From Mesostigma viride (lineage: Eukaryota > Streptophyta > Mesostigmatophyceae > Mesostigmatales > Mesostigmataceae): DNA of 62,057 bases. Numbering within the stretch: position 1 is the stretch's first letter; each line of letters starts with the position of its first letter. Where the stretch lies: NCBI GenBank assembly GCA_009746045.1, contig RPFO01001479.1:1-62057 (forward strand), in the 5' to 3' direction. The position numbers were made by a program, and so were the translations under genes. Shown one piece after another: positions 29,496-39,254 of the stretch. The notes under the pieces were generated by a model. That model worked only from the letters and a program-made list of their open reading frames with translations. It had not been told where the DNA came from and did not search any database.

Positions 29496-30290
29496 ATGGG
29501 TGGCTGCATGGAAACGTGAATGCTTGCATCGAATGGATGGCGGTGTCTGCATGCATGGATTGCACGTGAATGTTCGCAGGATGGGTGGTAATTGCATGGA
29601 TGCTCGCAGGATGGGTGCTAATTACACGAATCGATATTGCATTAATGCTTGCAGGGATGGATGGTGTTTGCATGCGTGGATACGTGAATGCTTGCAGGGA
29701 TGGATGGTGTTTGCATGCATGGATACGTGAATGCTTGCAGGGATGGGTGGTGTTTGCATGCATGGATACGTAAATGCTTGCAGGGATGGATGGTGTTTGC
29801 ATGCATGAATGTGTGAATGCTTGCATGGGTCATGGATGGTGTTTGCATGCATGGATGGGTGGTGTTTGCATGCATGGATACCTGAAAGCTTGGGGTGGAT
29901 GGTGTTTGCATGCATGGATACGTGAATGCTTGCATGGGTGGATGGTGTTTGCATGCATGGATGCGTGAATGCTTGCACGGATGGGTGGTGTTTGCATGCA
30001 TGGATACGTGAATGCTTGCCTGGGTGGATGGTGTTTGCATGCATGGATACGTGAATGCTTGCACGGATGGGTGGTGTTTGCATGCATGGATACGTGAATG
30101 CTAGCATGGATGGATGGTGTTTGCATGCATGAATGTGTGAATGCTTGGGGTGGATGGTGTTTGCATGCATGGATACGTGAATGCTTGCGTGGATGGATGG
30201 TGTTTGCATGCATGGATGCGTGAATGCTTGCAGGGATGGAAGTGATTGCATGCATGGATACGCGAATGCATGCATGAATGCGACCGAGGA
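29496..30290 (+). repeat. 43-bp minisatellite inside T1
   Basis: About 18 imperfect tandem copies of a unit of about 43 bp built around GTTTGCATGCATGGATACGT and GAATGCTTGCAGGGATGGAT. Period is measured from successive TTTGCATGCATGG positions (29710, 29753, 29796). Because units lack stops, long His/Cys/Gln-rich minus-strand frames cross it; they are not genes. Confidence 0.92.
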
Positions 30291-31987
30291 CAGTGTAAGC
30301 ACCTTTTAGGGATTAATATAGTGGTGAATATGGGCAGGCCCCCTGACCCATGTGAGTTATACATGTATTCAAGGAGACAACGATTCCAGTCCATGGCAGG
30401 ATATATAAAGGATACCAACCCCAAGTCGGTGGGGGTATGCATGTGACCCAATTCAGTACAAGTGTAATAACAGTGATTCGGGCCGTGGTGTCAGCAACCC
30501 TGTCACTCAAGGTTACATTATAGATACTCATTCCATCTCCGCCTCCACATCATTGAGGATGTAATATACGCGACAACTATTCGCATGGCGGTCACGCGAC
30601 GCCTGATCAACGCGTAGCGTCTGCGTGTCGTAATTTAATTTTTTAATATTAATGCACAGTCACCATTTTACCGCGTGCTGGCCTGCACTTAGCCCTTGGA
30701 TGACCAGTGTGTAACTCTACCCCTAATTATGGCTGGTTGCACCTTGCATGATAATGTCCAGAAACCAGCCTGATAACAATCTAGTGTCCATACTGGGACC
30801 AAAGCACACGCATATAGGGAGTTACTTCGGGGTCATGTCATTAGTCATGTTGCAATGTCCTATATGTCCTATGGGTGCTAAATACAGCACTAATCTCAGG
30901 GGGGTGCACGGGTGCGATAAAAAAGACACTTACAATGCAATGTTAAGTGATAATGCAATATTGGACGTCTTCACAAACCAAGGCCCAAATGCACACGTAG
31001 CAAGGGGGTGCAAGGGGCGGTGTTACCCATGCATCCAGAACATGAGAAATGACCTCCATTTGCATGCCTAGGATGAAAATATACAAACACTGCATCGAAC
31101 TTCTTTTCTACGTCAGCAAGGCACTGGGGCCTCCATAGATGCTGCACGGACTGCACAACTGCACAGGCGTCCTTTACTAGCAAAGCCAAAAGGCTGACAA
31201 AAAACTGGCCATGATACCATCTTTCCTGAAGAATTTAGGCAATAGAAACCATCGTGCTACCATCTACAACTCCTTTAGATGTTAAATCAATCGTCATTCT
31301 AGAAAATTAGGTACAGACGCAGCTAATCATGAACAAAACTGATGAAAATCTTACGACGACGGTTGTACAAAACCACAACCACAAACTAGTACACAGGAGT
31401 AGTAAGTTAGCGAACTTAACACCACAAACCTTCAACAACGTGTCCGAGATTACTTACCGAATGATATAACGACTTTACCTTGTTGACGGTGTCCGCAGGT
31501 ACACTAAACTGCGCCATGCCGAAACCGCAAAAAGAAGGCTAGCGGAAAGCTAGCAATCTCATGACAGAAAGGCAATCTCATCACGGCGTCAAGACTTTCC
31601 TGGCCCTGAACGATGATGAAATACGCGCAATACATCATACGGAAACTACTGGTTGCGAAAAATTCAATGATACAGAAGCTAATAACAAGTGCTGCCTGTT
31701 ATCGTCACCCCCGTGATGATTAACGCGTGTAGACGCAGTAAAAACCAGCCCGAGATAATGTGCGCATCATTAGATGTTGCGCGACTGCGGCTATAGCATT
31801 TTTCTGACGCCGCTCATTTCAGTTCGGTTGATTCTTCGCGCCGGTCAGCCAAGGAGTGACATACTTCACGTCGGGGTGTATCTTTAGTTGCGATACCACG
31901 CGTTTGCCGTTTCGCAACTTTTCGTCCAAATCGGTCCTCGCAAGAATCGCAACAAAAGTGTTTTTTGGTCCTCCTGGAAAGTTGCGT
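30291..31987. other. T1 right internal region, partly T2-related
   Basis: No coding region was supported. From about 30694 to about 31800 the sequence resembles 54271-55990 of T2 in the same order (for example GCACCTTGCATG, GGTCATGTCATT, CAAGGCCCAAATGCAC, AAAACTGATGAAAATCT), beginning with a TTAGCCCTT similar to the T2 end. This suggests a T2-related element became part of T1. Confidence 0.6.
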
Positions 31988-32025
31988 AGTTGCGATTCTT
32001 GTTGCGATACTGCGGGTGACCCCTG
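31988..32025 (-). repeat. T1 right terminal inverted repeat
   Basis: 38 bp, perfect inverted match to 28511-28548. Confidence 0.95.
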
Positions 32026-32027
32026 TA

Positions 32028-32468
32028 AGGAAGCCAGATCCTGCCTGCAAACTTATCCAGTCCCATGGCAGCAATGCCACCTCCGCTGTGCAGGGCCAAG
32101 GTGATGTCCCCGGGTACCCAGCCCGTGATGGGGCAAGGCCTAACAAGCGTAAGCGCTTCAGGCGCCAGAGGCAGGGGGCTCAGGGTGGCAAGGGTGCAGG
32201 TTCCCAAGGAGGGGTTGGGAGCCAGCAAGCTGGTGGTCAGCAGGGTAAGGGTGGCCAAGGGCAAGGCAAGGGCCAAGCTCAAGGCAACCAGGGCAAGCAG
32301 GGTGGGCAGTCTCAGGGAGGCCAGGGGAAGCCTGGCAAGGGTGGGGCTGGGTCTGGGAAGAAGGGTGGAGCATGCTTTGTGTGTGGCAAGGAAGGTCACT
32401 GGCGTCGTGAGTGTCCTGACAGGAAGGCCAAGCCTGCTGGGGCAGGGGGCCAGTCTGGGCAGCAGTGA
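32028..32468 (+). CDS. gag: Gag 3' part of C2 with CCHC zinc knuckle
   Basis: The frame resumes after T1 with RKPDPACKLIQ, then a basic patch RPNKRKRFRRQRQ, then a long Gly/Gln/Lys-rich repeat region (GQGKGQAQGNQGKQGG-like). The CCHC knuckle CFVCGKEGHWRREC is encoded at about 32374-32415. Gly-Gln-rich RNA binding plus zinc knuckle is the nucleocapsid part. The ORF stops at 32468. The ATG upstream at 31965 is within T1 and is not the true start. Confidence 0.82.
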   Translation, partial: RKPDPACKLIQSHGSNATSAVQGQGDVPGYPARDGARPNKRKRFRRQRQGAQGGKGAGSQGGVGSQQAGGQQGKGGQGQGKGQAQGNQGKQGGQSQGGQGKPGKGGAGSGKKGGACFVCGKEGHWRRECPDRKAKPAGAGGQSGQQ

Positions 32469-32516
32469 CTAGCTACATCATCCCCTGTAAATAGTCAATC
32501 ACCCCTTGGGGAAGGT

Positions 32517-33529
32517 GTGCTGGATGTACATAAGGACGGGGGTGTGCCCCTTGTGCAGCACCAAGGGTGTAAAGATGTTGTTCTTCCACTGGATTGCAAT
32601 AACAATGCTGCAGCTGAATTCCCTATGCCTCATGCAGGTGGTGGGTCTCCAGCAGGTGCTGGCCTGGAGGGCCAAGGGACCTTGCTGGAAGGGCCTGGAG
32701 CGGTCCAGGGTGCAGGGCCTGGCTTGGGGCGTCAGGATGGCCTGCAGGGAAGCCCTGGAACCTCAGGAGTGGATCATGTGTCCCCACACACGGTTCAGAC
32801 GTCTCGCCAGGTCAGTACTGAGAGAGTGCTGAGCTATGCTGAGGCTGGCCATAGGTTGCATCACATGTTTGGGCATTCTGGGCAGGCAGCAATGTTTGCT
32901 TGGAAGCTAGGTAGGGAGCCTTTGTGGGAGGCTTGCCAGGCTGCTGCTGAGAACTGTGGTTGCCAGGAGAATGCTGTTCACCCACCTCAGTCCCATGCTA
33001 GGGAGCCTGCTAGGGAGCGTGGCGACATCCAGATGGATATCCAGCATATCAGGGGCTTGTATATATTGGTGGGGTGGACAGGTTCAGCAGATACAGGCTG
33101 ATAGACGTTCTGCCTGGTATGCAGGAGCACCACTTGTTGTTGGGTATGAAGGCCCTGATCCCAGGCTTTGGGGTGTGCAAGAGTGTGCAGGCAGACTTGC
33201 AGTTTGACTGTTTGCTCAAGCATCAGGACCAGCTGCCTTGTAAGCTGGTAGTAGTCCCCAGGGAGAGTCATGGGCAGCAAGGGGCTGTAGAGAGATCCAT
33301 ACGTGAAGTGAAGACAGTGGTGCTAGCAGCAGAGTCAGTGCCACTTGTGGCATCTGCCTTAGAGAGGGCAGCCTGGTGTAAGGGGATAGAAGAGCAGCTG
33401 AACCACAGGGTTAACTATTACTTTGATGGTGTGGCTGTCTCTCCCCTGGCCCTGCAGTATAGCTTATTGCCTGAGAACGTGGTGCAGGCCAGTCTTAGGA
33501 AGGCAGATAGGTTTTTGCCCAGCTGAGAC
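32517..33529 (+). pseudogene. Copia-like integrase of C2, frameshifted
   Basis: The first frame (to 33101) has no protease motif after the knuckle. It goes from a Gly/Ala/Pro-rich linker directly to the HHCC finger (HRLHHMFGHSGQAAMFAWK ... CQAAAENCGC, ~32850-32970) and to the first Asp region GDIQMDIQHIRG. A shift near 33075 leads to DRFSRYRLIDVLPGMQ, then QADLQFD and the Glu segment ESHGQQGAVERSIREVK (~33265-33315). The final part RVNYYFDGVAVSPLALQYSLLPE is typical of Copia integrase tails. At least one further shift (~33535) separates the C-terminal domain. Inactive as it stands. Confidence 0.8.
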
Positions 33530-33549
33530 GTAAGGACAAGAACTGGAAT

Positions 33550-34401
33550 GTGCTGAGGCCTCAGGTGGGGCTGAAGGTCAGGATGTGGAAGGAACCATCT
33601 ATTCCAGGCAAGCGGGGGAAGTGGCAGGATGGGGTTGTCACTCGTGTGGAAGAAGCTAACAGATCTTGCCTGGTGGCTTTGGAAAAGGATCCAAGGCACG
33701 TGTACAGGTTGTCCTGGGCTCATGTCAAGGAAAGAAGGCCACATGCAATCTGGCCTGCAGACGGGCCAGGCCCTCCCAGCTGGGTTGAGGAGCCAGGCCA
33801 GAGCCAGGCAGCAGCAGCTAACAATCCTCTGGTGGTGGATGATGGTCTGTCCCTGCTGGAAGATGACGAGCAGGAGGAGGCTGCTGAAGCAACTGTCACA
33901 AGGCCAGAGGGGACGGGGCAGCCACCTAAGGCCCGGGGGCCTCTCATGGCGGACGTCATCCGAGCACTCATGCGCAGCAAACATGATCCCAAGGTATCCA
34001 AGCTCACGGGGTGGGGGTCGTGCTGGGCAGCTACAATGGAGGTAGATACCAACTCACAGGTGTCTGTCATCAGGGAAGAGGATGCTGTAGGCTTACAGAT
34101 GTCCCATCCCAGTTGCCTTGCTGTGTCTGATTTCTCAGGAAAGGTGTCCATGAAGATCCTTGGGGAAGTGAGTGTGCCTATCTTAGGGGTGCCCACCACG
34201 TTCTGTGTGGTAGAGGGCTATCAGGGGCCTGCCATTCTGGGTCAGAACTTCTTGTGCATGCCAGGGGTTACTTTGACCTCTGATGAGTTGGCACTAGAAG
34301 GCAGGGGCAGCCTCCCCCTTGAAAGATATCACTATTCCCAGGGTCTTGCAGTGGCGGTGAAGGTCAGCCAGCTGAGGGTCCTCAAGGTCAGGAGCCCATA
34401 G
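33550..34401 (+). CDS. C2 integrase C-terminus plus retropepsin-like domain
   Basis: The first ~65 residues look like an SH3-like integrase tail (VGLKVRMWKEPS, GKWQDGVVTRVEE, RLSWAHVKERRPH). An acidic Ser/Pro/Gln linker (~residues 70-130) follows. Then comes a retropepsin-like domain: EVDTNSQVSVIREE (nt ~34039), SDFSGKVSMKILGEVSVPIL, VVEGYQGPAILGQNF. The catalytic motif is DTN instead of DTG. The frame continues into RT in C3, but in C2 it stops at 34401 just before the RT frame. Homologous blocks at the same place occur in C1 and C3, so the IN-PR-RT order is a fixed trait. Confidence 0.7.
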   Translation: MLRPQVGLKVRMWKEPSIPGKRGKWQDGVVTRVEEANRSCLVALEKDPRHVYRLSWAHVKERRPHAIWPADGPGPPSWVEEPGQSQAAAANNPLVVDDGLSLLEDDEQEEAAEATVTRPEGTGQPPKARGPLMADVIRALMRSKHDPKVSKLTGWGSCWAATMEVDTNSQVSVIREEDAVGLQMSHPSCLAVSDFSGKVSMKILGEVSVPILGVPTTFCVVEGYQGPAILGQNFLCMPGVTLTSDELALEGRGSLPLERYHYSQGLAVAVKVSQLRVLKVRSP

Positions 34402-34412
34402 CTGAGGACCTG

Positions 34413-36027
34413 TTGATAATCCCAACCACCTTTGATCCACGGCAGTTAGGGGTAAACAGGTACCAGATAGCTGCTCACAGTCCTATTCCCTGGCGCCAGC
34501 TAGTCGAGATGATGCAAAGCCCCAAGATGGCTAAGGCATGGACTCTTGGCTTTGTTGCTTCTGGGCATGAGTGGATAGTTTCCAACTGTGCAGAACCTGT
34601 GGATGAGCTGCCAGAAGTTCACCAGCTGCTCAGATTGATGTTTGTCCTCAAGCTCAAGGAGGTAGATGGTGTCCAGGTGCCACATGTCAGACCAGTTGTA
34701 ACCGAGTATCATGGCACTGGCCAGTTGTTAGATGAGGAGCTCTATACTCCAGGGATGCTGCATGACACGTGGAGGATTCTGCTGTGTATATTTCTGTCTT
34801 TTCTGGTTAAGGGTGTGCCCTATAGCTCTGTGCTGATTGATTTCAAGAGGGCTTTTCTCAAGGGTGACCAAGATCAGGCTAGGCAGACTTGGAGAGATAT
34901 CCCTCCTTTCTTTGTGACTGTACCTGCTGTATGGAGAGCAGAGATAAAGGCCAGGTACCTGAGAATTCTGAAAGGGTTGGAAGGTCTCAGGTCCAGTCCC
35001 ATTATCTGGAGAAAGAGCCTAGAGAAATTCTTGAAGAATACTTGTGGGTTCTGTGTCTCCAGTGGATCCCTGTTTGTTCCAAGGGTCCCACAATGGCCTT
35101 CCTGTCTTTGCCTCACTGCATGGTGATGACCTGCATCTCATAGGTCCACCAGACTGGGTTGAGGCTGTCTTGGCTAAGATCCAGAAGCGGTTTGAGCTGG
35201 GTAAGATACAGCACATGGTGGAGAATGAGCCTATGGTCTTCTGTGGCATGCAGGCTACGTTGTTCCAAGCCAAGGGCTCGTGGTTCATCAGGATGGAGGG
35301 TGGTAAGGACTACCCACAGCAGATTGTAGATGCATTGCAGGAGCCCATCACGCAGGCTAGGTGTGCTACCATCAGGGGCATGCTGGCATGGCTTGCAAGT
35401 ATATGTGCCCCTGACTTGCTGGTTTTGAGTCGACTTACTGATTCCCAGCTGGTTGAGGTGGGTGCTGAGAGTGTGGTGCAGGCTGTCATGATGTCTCCCC
35501 CTCTCATACTGGGTCCTGTGGATTTGTACAAGCCCCTTGACATGGTTCTCTATGTGGACAGTTCTATGGATAATAGGAAGGTCACAGAGGTCAGGGGCAG
35601 GGCAGCAGCATTAGTTACCCTGGAGCAAGATCACACCTCACTTGTTACCTGGTACAGTCGGTTGCAGAACAGGGTTACACCCAGCAGTGATATTGCTGAG
35701 TGCAGGGCAATCTGTGAAGGGCTGCATACTGCTCTTTACTTGAGGGAGCTCTTCTACCAGCTATGTCAAGTGGCTTCCTGTAGGTTGCAGCTGCACACAC
35801 TGGTGAGGACTGATAGCATGGGCATGGTGCAATTTGTGCACAGGCAGCTGGCCAGGAGCAGGGACCTTGACTACTTGTTGCTCAAGGAGATGTCCTACCT
35901 AGCTCACATTGAACATGTGCCTGGTGTGGACAACCCTGCAGATGCCCTCACCAAGCTGGAGGAGAAGGCGGAGAGGCAGTACCCCCTGCTCCGTGGGCTC
36001 ATGGACCCCTTACACGGGCGGCCATAG
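34413..36027 (+). CDS. pol: Copia-like RT / RNase H of C2, one frameshift
   Basis: Two overlapping frames (34413-35126 and 35044-36027) form one RT-RH, shifted at about 35050. The first has VDGVQVPHVRPVVTEYHGTG, YSSVLIDFKRAFLKGDQDQA and a thumb-like region. The second has VSPVDPCLFQGSHNGLPVFA with SLHGDDLHLIG, again HGDD in the place of YVDD. The RNase H has LYVDSSMDNRKVTEV (Asp), ECRAICEGLHTAL (Glu), RTDSMGMVQF (Asp) and VPGVDNPADALTK. The protein ends 1 kb before the 3' LTR. The C5 copy carries this RT region without the shift at this point, so the C2 lesion is private. Confidence 0.88.
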
Positions 36028-37034
36028 AGACCAGGCCTTGCTTCAGCTTGGGTGTCCCCAGTGGGCTGCTTGACCAAAGTACCAAGTGGTGACTGGTGCT
36101 TACTGGTTGACAGCCGGTCCTTCAGGGTTAGGTACACCCTCCTGGACAGGAGTTGGTGTGGAATGTCACTCCTACCAGCTGAGAATCATGCCTGGCCCTC
36201 CCCATGGGGTTCAGAAGAGTCGCCAGGACTTAAGTCGACGCCTTTGGCCTCAAACAGTTAGGCCATGCAAGGGCAACCCGAATGTTGGTTCTTACAGGTT
36301 GCTGTACATATGTTTTCTAGTGCTTGTTTCCAACCTGTTGCTAATAAAGAACCTGGTTGTGTGACCATGTGGAACATGGTTGCCAGGGAGCCACATTCTG
36401 GGTTATATAATGCTTGAATAAAACATAATCATGTCATGTCATTCTCATGTTGTTCTCATGGTTGTAATGTTTCTCTTGTGTAAAGTTCCAGGTCACCTAT
36501 AAACCTGGAGGTTGGGGTGGGGTTCAATTCCCCAGCAGAGCCACAGCCTGGCATGAGTGATTCCTGGGCTTAACACCCAGTGAAGACATGGGCTCCCCAA
36601 TAAGGCAGTATTTGCATGGTGCTACCTGAGTCTCTTTGAGCATAAAAGGGAAAGGCTGGCCAAGGCGGGCGCCATAAGAACGGGCGCCTGTGATAACTGT
36701 GAAAGATCAGGAACTCACAATAGTACGTTCTTGGCATCCTGTAATCCCAGCCATTGGACTAGGTAATGTGCCTTGACTTTAATCTACACCAAGTTCCCAA
36801 GGAAAGGTTGGGAGCTGACCAAGGGGTCAGGGGATAACCTGGGGTGACCTCTGATTCACTGGCCAGTACACCTAGCCTGGTCCAAGGGCGTATATGTTGT
36901 TACCCAAAGGAGGCAGGACCTGGGCCCTATCAGGTCTGATCAACCCAAGGGACCAAGCGGTCTGTGGCTGAGTGGGCACAAGCAAGGTTAGGCTTGTTTC
37001 AAGCTGGTCCAGCTCCAAAAGAAGAAAGGGTTGG
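36028..37034 (+). other. C2 3' untranslated region and polypurine tract
   Basis: Non-coding. It has AATAAAG at 36342 and AATAAAAC near 36418 as possible poly(A) signals, a stem-loop CCAGGT...ACCTGG at 36488-36508 followed by a tRNA T-arm-like TGGGGTTCAATTCCCCA (36518-36534), and a purine tract at 37017-37034 next to the 3' LTR. The same region is found in C4 (minus) and C5. Confidence 0.7.
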
Positions 37035-37677
37035 AGTTAGCATTTTGGGCAACCAATATGCTAAGTGGATGCAGTTTGGAAAGACCTTTCCAACGCCGTG
37101 CTGACCGCCTGAAACAGACAAGGGACAAGAAAGATATGAAGTCCCGAAGTCCTAGCCGTCCGTGGCCGACTAGGGTGCAGTCCTCTGGTAAGTGGACAGG
37201 ACACGTGGCAGGCCGTGCCTGCACAGGCTTAGCCTGTCTATCACGTGACTGTGGTCCACGTAGACCAGGAGGAGCAGCAGCCTGTGACTGGTGGGTACTG
37301 GAACTGGCACAGGTCTGCAAGGATACTAGGCCTTGCAGGCTTGTGACAGGTCCTGTACTTCCTAGGTTGCAGAGTCTAGGCAAATCCAGTGCGTCCTGGC
37401 TCTGCACTGATGCCAGTGGACGTTGTGGATTTGCTTGCACGCCTGCACGTGCCTCGTCACGCCGATGGGAACGAGGAACAACACAAAGGATATAGCTTGG
37501 TCATGGGGGATGACCAGCTATCTCGGAAAGCACGAACCGTGGGTGCCACCTTGGTCGTGGAAGTGCCCACCGCGGTCGTGGCCTGGTGCATAGATTTAAG
37601 GTTGCTGCCTTGCAACATTGGCTAAGCCGTGCTGTGAAAGACCAAGAGCTCACATACGTTGGGAGCTCTTTCTAACT
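37035..37677 (+). repeat. 3' LTR of C2
   Basis: 643 bp, AGTTAGCA...CTAACT; near-identical to 25676-26320, which argues for a fairly recent insertion. Confidence 0.93.
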
Positions 37678-38112
37678 CGCCTAGGACGTTTCTCTGAGAA
37701 GGTAGAGGGTGAGCTCAAGACAAAGCTCCGTCCTATGTTCCTGGGGCCACACAAGGTTCTGGAGAAGCTCGGAGAGGTGATGTTCAAGGTAGACATCCCG
37801 AGCTCGTGGAACACTTCCTTCGACTTCCATCGAGACCAGCTCAAGTTATACCACCAGAACTCCATCCAAGGTCGGCTCAACCCACCGGCCCCTGTCGAGT
37901 TCAACCCCGAGACTGGAGAACAGGAAGACGAGGTGGCCGAGATCGTGGACCACAGGGACATCAAGCGTGGGAGAGGTAGACAGCGACAGTATCGCGTACG
38001 GTGGCGTTTCGCTCAGCATGATTACGAGTATTCGTGGCGAACCGAGAATGAGCTAGAAGAAGGGTGTGAACGTTTGCTTCGCGAGTATAAGGCCAAGCAT
38101 GCCCTCCACTAG
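37678..38112 (+). CDS. Gy2 integrase C-terminus with chromodomain
   Basis: The end of Gy2 pol, in frame with 25675 once C2 is removed. GELKTKLRPMFLGPHKVLEK is a GPY/F-type module. FDFHRDQLKLYHQNS matches the conserved His-x-x-x-Leu-Lys end of that module. The last ~60 residues form a chromodomain: EVAEIVDHRDIKRGRGRQRQ, YRVRWRFAQHDYEYSW, TENELEEGCERLLREY. Aromatic residues at the cage positions (Tyr, Trp, Tyr/Trp) are visible. Chromodomains guide Gypsy chromovirus insertion to marked chromatin. Ends with TAG at 38112. The 60 bp upstream in the same frame belong to the C2 LTR. Confidence 0.9.
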   Translation, partial: RLGRFSEKVEGELKTKLRPMFLGPHKVLEKLGEVMFKVDIPSSWNTSFDFHRDQLKLYHQNSIQGRLNPPAPVEFNPETGEQEDEVAEIVDHRDIKRGRGRQRQYRVRWRFAQHDYEYSWRTENELEEGCERLLREYKAKHALH

Positions 38113-38336
38113 GCTACCGCGAAGGTAGTAGTGGTGGGGGCGCTATGACAACGGGCTTGATCACGTGTACGCTAGGATGCCGCGAAGGCACTTGTGTTAT
38201 TCACGTCGATGTGTACGCACCATCGTGGTAATTGGGTCGAAAAGCATCCCCAACGCCATGTGCAAGCAGGGCCGACTCGGCGAACGGGCGGTTCTGTCAC
38301 ACCTGTGGTGACACCGATCCAGCAACAGGACGGTGA

Positions 38337-39254
38337 TGCCGTGCGAACCATTCGGACTCAGGGCACGGGCGGAATGACGGTTCTTGTCGGGACGGGACCG
38401 ACCCGGCGAACGGGCGGCTCGACCGACACGACTATAAGCTCGATTCCGAGGATATCGAGCGCAACCAGAAACGCCCCCAAGGGGAACCGGATGCCCAGCG
38501 AGAAGTTAGACGTCGCGCATGTACGAACGAGGTGTCGGCGGGCAGCGTCTCCGCAGATTCCCAGAGTCCGCGCCGAGAAGTGCGAACTTACTCCGAGCGG
38601 GTGGCCCGCGTGGAGACGTCCCGCGCACATATACCAGAGAGGCGTGGCCCGATACCAGCGGTGGGCTTTATATCTCCCGTGCAGCGGTCTTTGATCGTAC
38701 GGGCGGTGGCTCGACCGGCGCCATGGACGGTGGGCGCTTACGTCAGCGCGTTTCCCGGCCCACAGCGAGTACGCCCCTTGCGCGAGTTTTGGGGTGTTCC
38801 CGTCTACATTGAACTCCCACCATCGCCGTTCGTGGTCGTCGACAGCGCGGACTATCACCGACCGCAACCGCTGCACTTTGAGGCAGAAACTCATGCGTAT
38901 GTGGAGCGAGGCTCCATGCGCGAGCTAATCTGCTTCGACTTGCACCCAGGGAGGGCGGCCCCGCGACCCCAGGACTGCCTAGAATCGACGCCAGAGGGTT
39001 CTGGTACGCGATACGGCCCCAAGCGGGAGCTGCCAAAATACATGGTAGATGGTAAACCTCGAAAGGTTGACTGTCCCAAGTATGCTCCGTGCCAGGGAGA
39101 GGCATTCCTCAACTGGGTTGTGCCCAACTTTGTGAGGGCTCCGGGCTTTCGCTTCAACGCTCTCCAGGTGCGCGTCGTAGTGTTGATCATGGCGGGAGGT
39201 TTCTTTGAGGAACATGGATGTGGGGTTATTGATTTATTGTTGGGACGTGGGTAG
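38337..39254 (+). CDS. Unrecognised ORF downstream of pol in Gy2
   Basis: An open frame of 305 codons, without an early ATG (a GTG lies at 38532), between the chromodomain and the 3' LTR. The start repeats an Arg/Gly/Thr motif (TDPANGRLDRHDYKLDSED). The middle is Arg/Pro/Val-rich; the C-terminal third looks globular and hydrophobic (ELICFDLHPG, FLNWVVPNFVRAPGFRFNAL, VVVLIMAGGFFEE). Seven Cys/His-containing spots exist but no clear zinc motif. There is no signal peptide or membrane span, so it is not a typical env. It may be an accessory ORF of the lineage or part of another inserted element. Confidence 0.45.
   Translation, partial: CRANHSDSGHGRNDGSCRDGTDPANGRLDRHDYKLDSEDIERNQKRPQGEPDAQREVRRRACTNEVSAGSVSADSQSPRREVRTYSERVARVETSRAHIPERRGPIPAVGFISPVQRSLIVRAVARPAPWTVGAYVSAFPGPQRVRPLREFWGVPVYIELPPSPFVVVDSADYHRPQPLHFEAETHAYVERGSMRELICFDLHPGRAAPRPQDCLESTPEGSGTRYGPKRELPKYMVDGKPRKVDCPKYAPCQGEAFLNWVVPNFVRAPGFRFNALQVRVVVLIMAGGFFEEHGCGVIDLLLGRG

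Larger units (their letters stand above)
28511..32025. mobile_element. DNA transposon T1 with 38-bp perfect TIRs
   Basis: A 3515-bp element. The first 38 bases (28511-28548, starting CAGGGGTCACCCGCAGTATC) are an exact reverse complement of the last 38 (31988-32025). TA flanks both ends (28509-28510, 32026-32027); removing T1 with one TA rejoins the gag frame of C2. GTTGCGAT-like motifs recur just inside both ends. No transposase is recognised, so it is probably non-autonomous. The superfamily is uncertain: a TA duplication fits Tc1/mariner-like enzymes, whereas the CAGGG end is often seen in hAT, which would need 8 bp. It contains a minisatellite and a stretch related to T2. Confidence 0.85.
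25676..37677 (+). mobile_element. LTR retrotransposon C2 (Copia-like family B), full length
   Basis: Inserted in Gy2 pol with TSD CGCCT (25671-25675 and 37678-37682). LTRs at 25676-26320 and 37035-37677 start AGTTAGCA and end CTAACT, so the termini are AG..CT rather than TG..CA. The purine-rich tract at 37017-37034 precedes the 3' LTR. No TGG-type PBS follows the 5' LTR. Internal order: a novel 396-residue ORF, gag with CCHC, integrase, retropepsin-like domain, RT, RNase H. A 3.5-kb DNA transposon (T1) sits in gag. Without T1 it is about 8.5 kb. Confidence 0.92.

Noticed and set aside
29496-30290. CRISPR-like array
   Set aside because: Units are contiguous tandem repeats without unique spacers, inside a eukaryotic transposon.
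29622-30302. 226-codon minus-strand ORF with repeated His/Cys/Gln peptide
   Set aside because: It is the 43-bp minisatellite read through; all registers are open and the unit is not a codon multiple.
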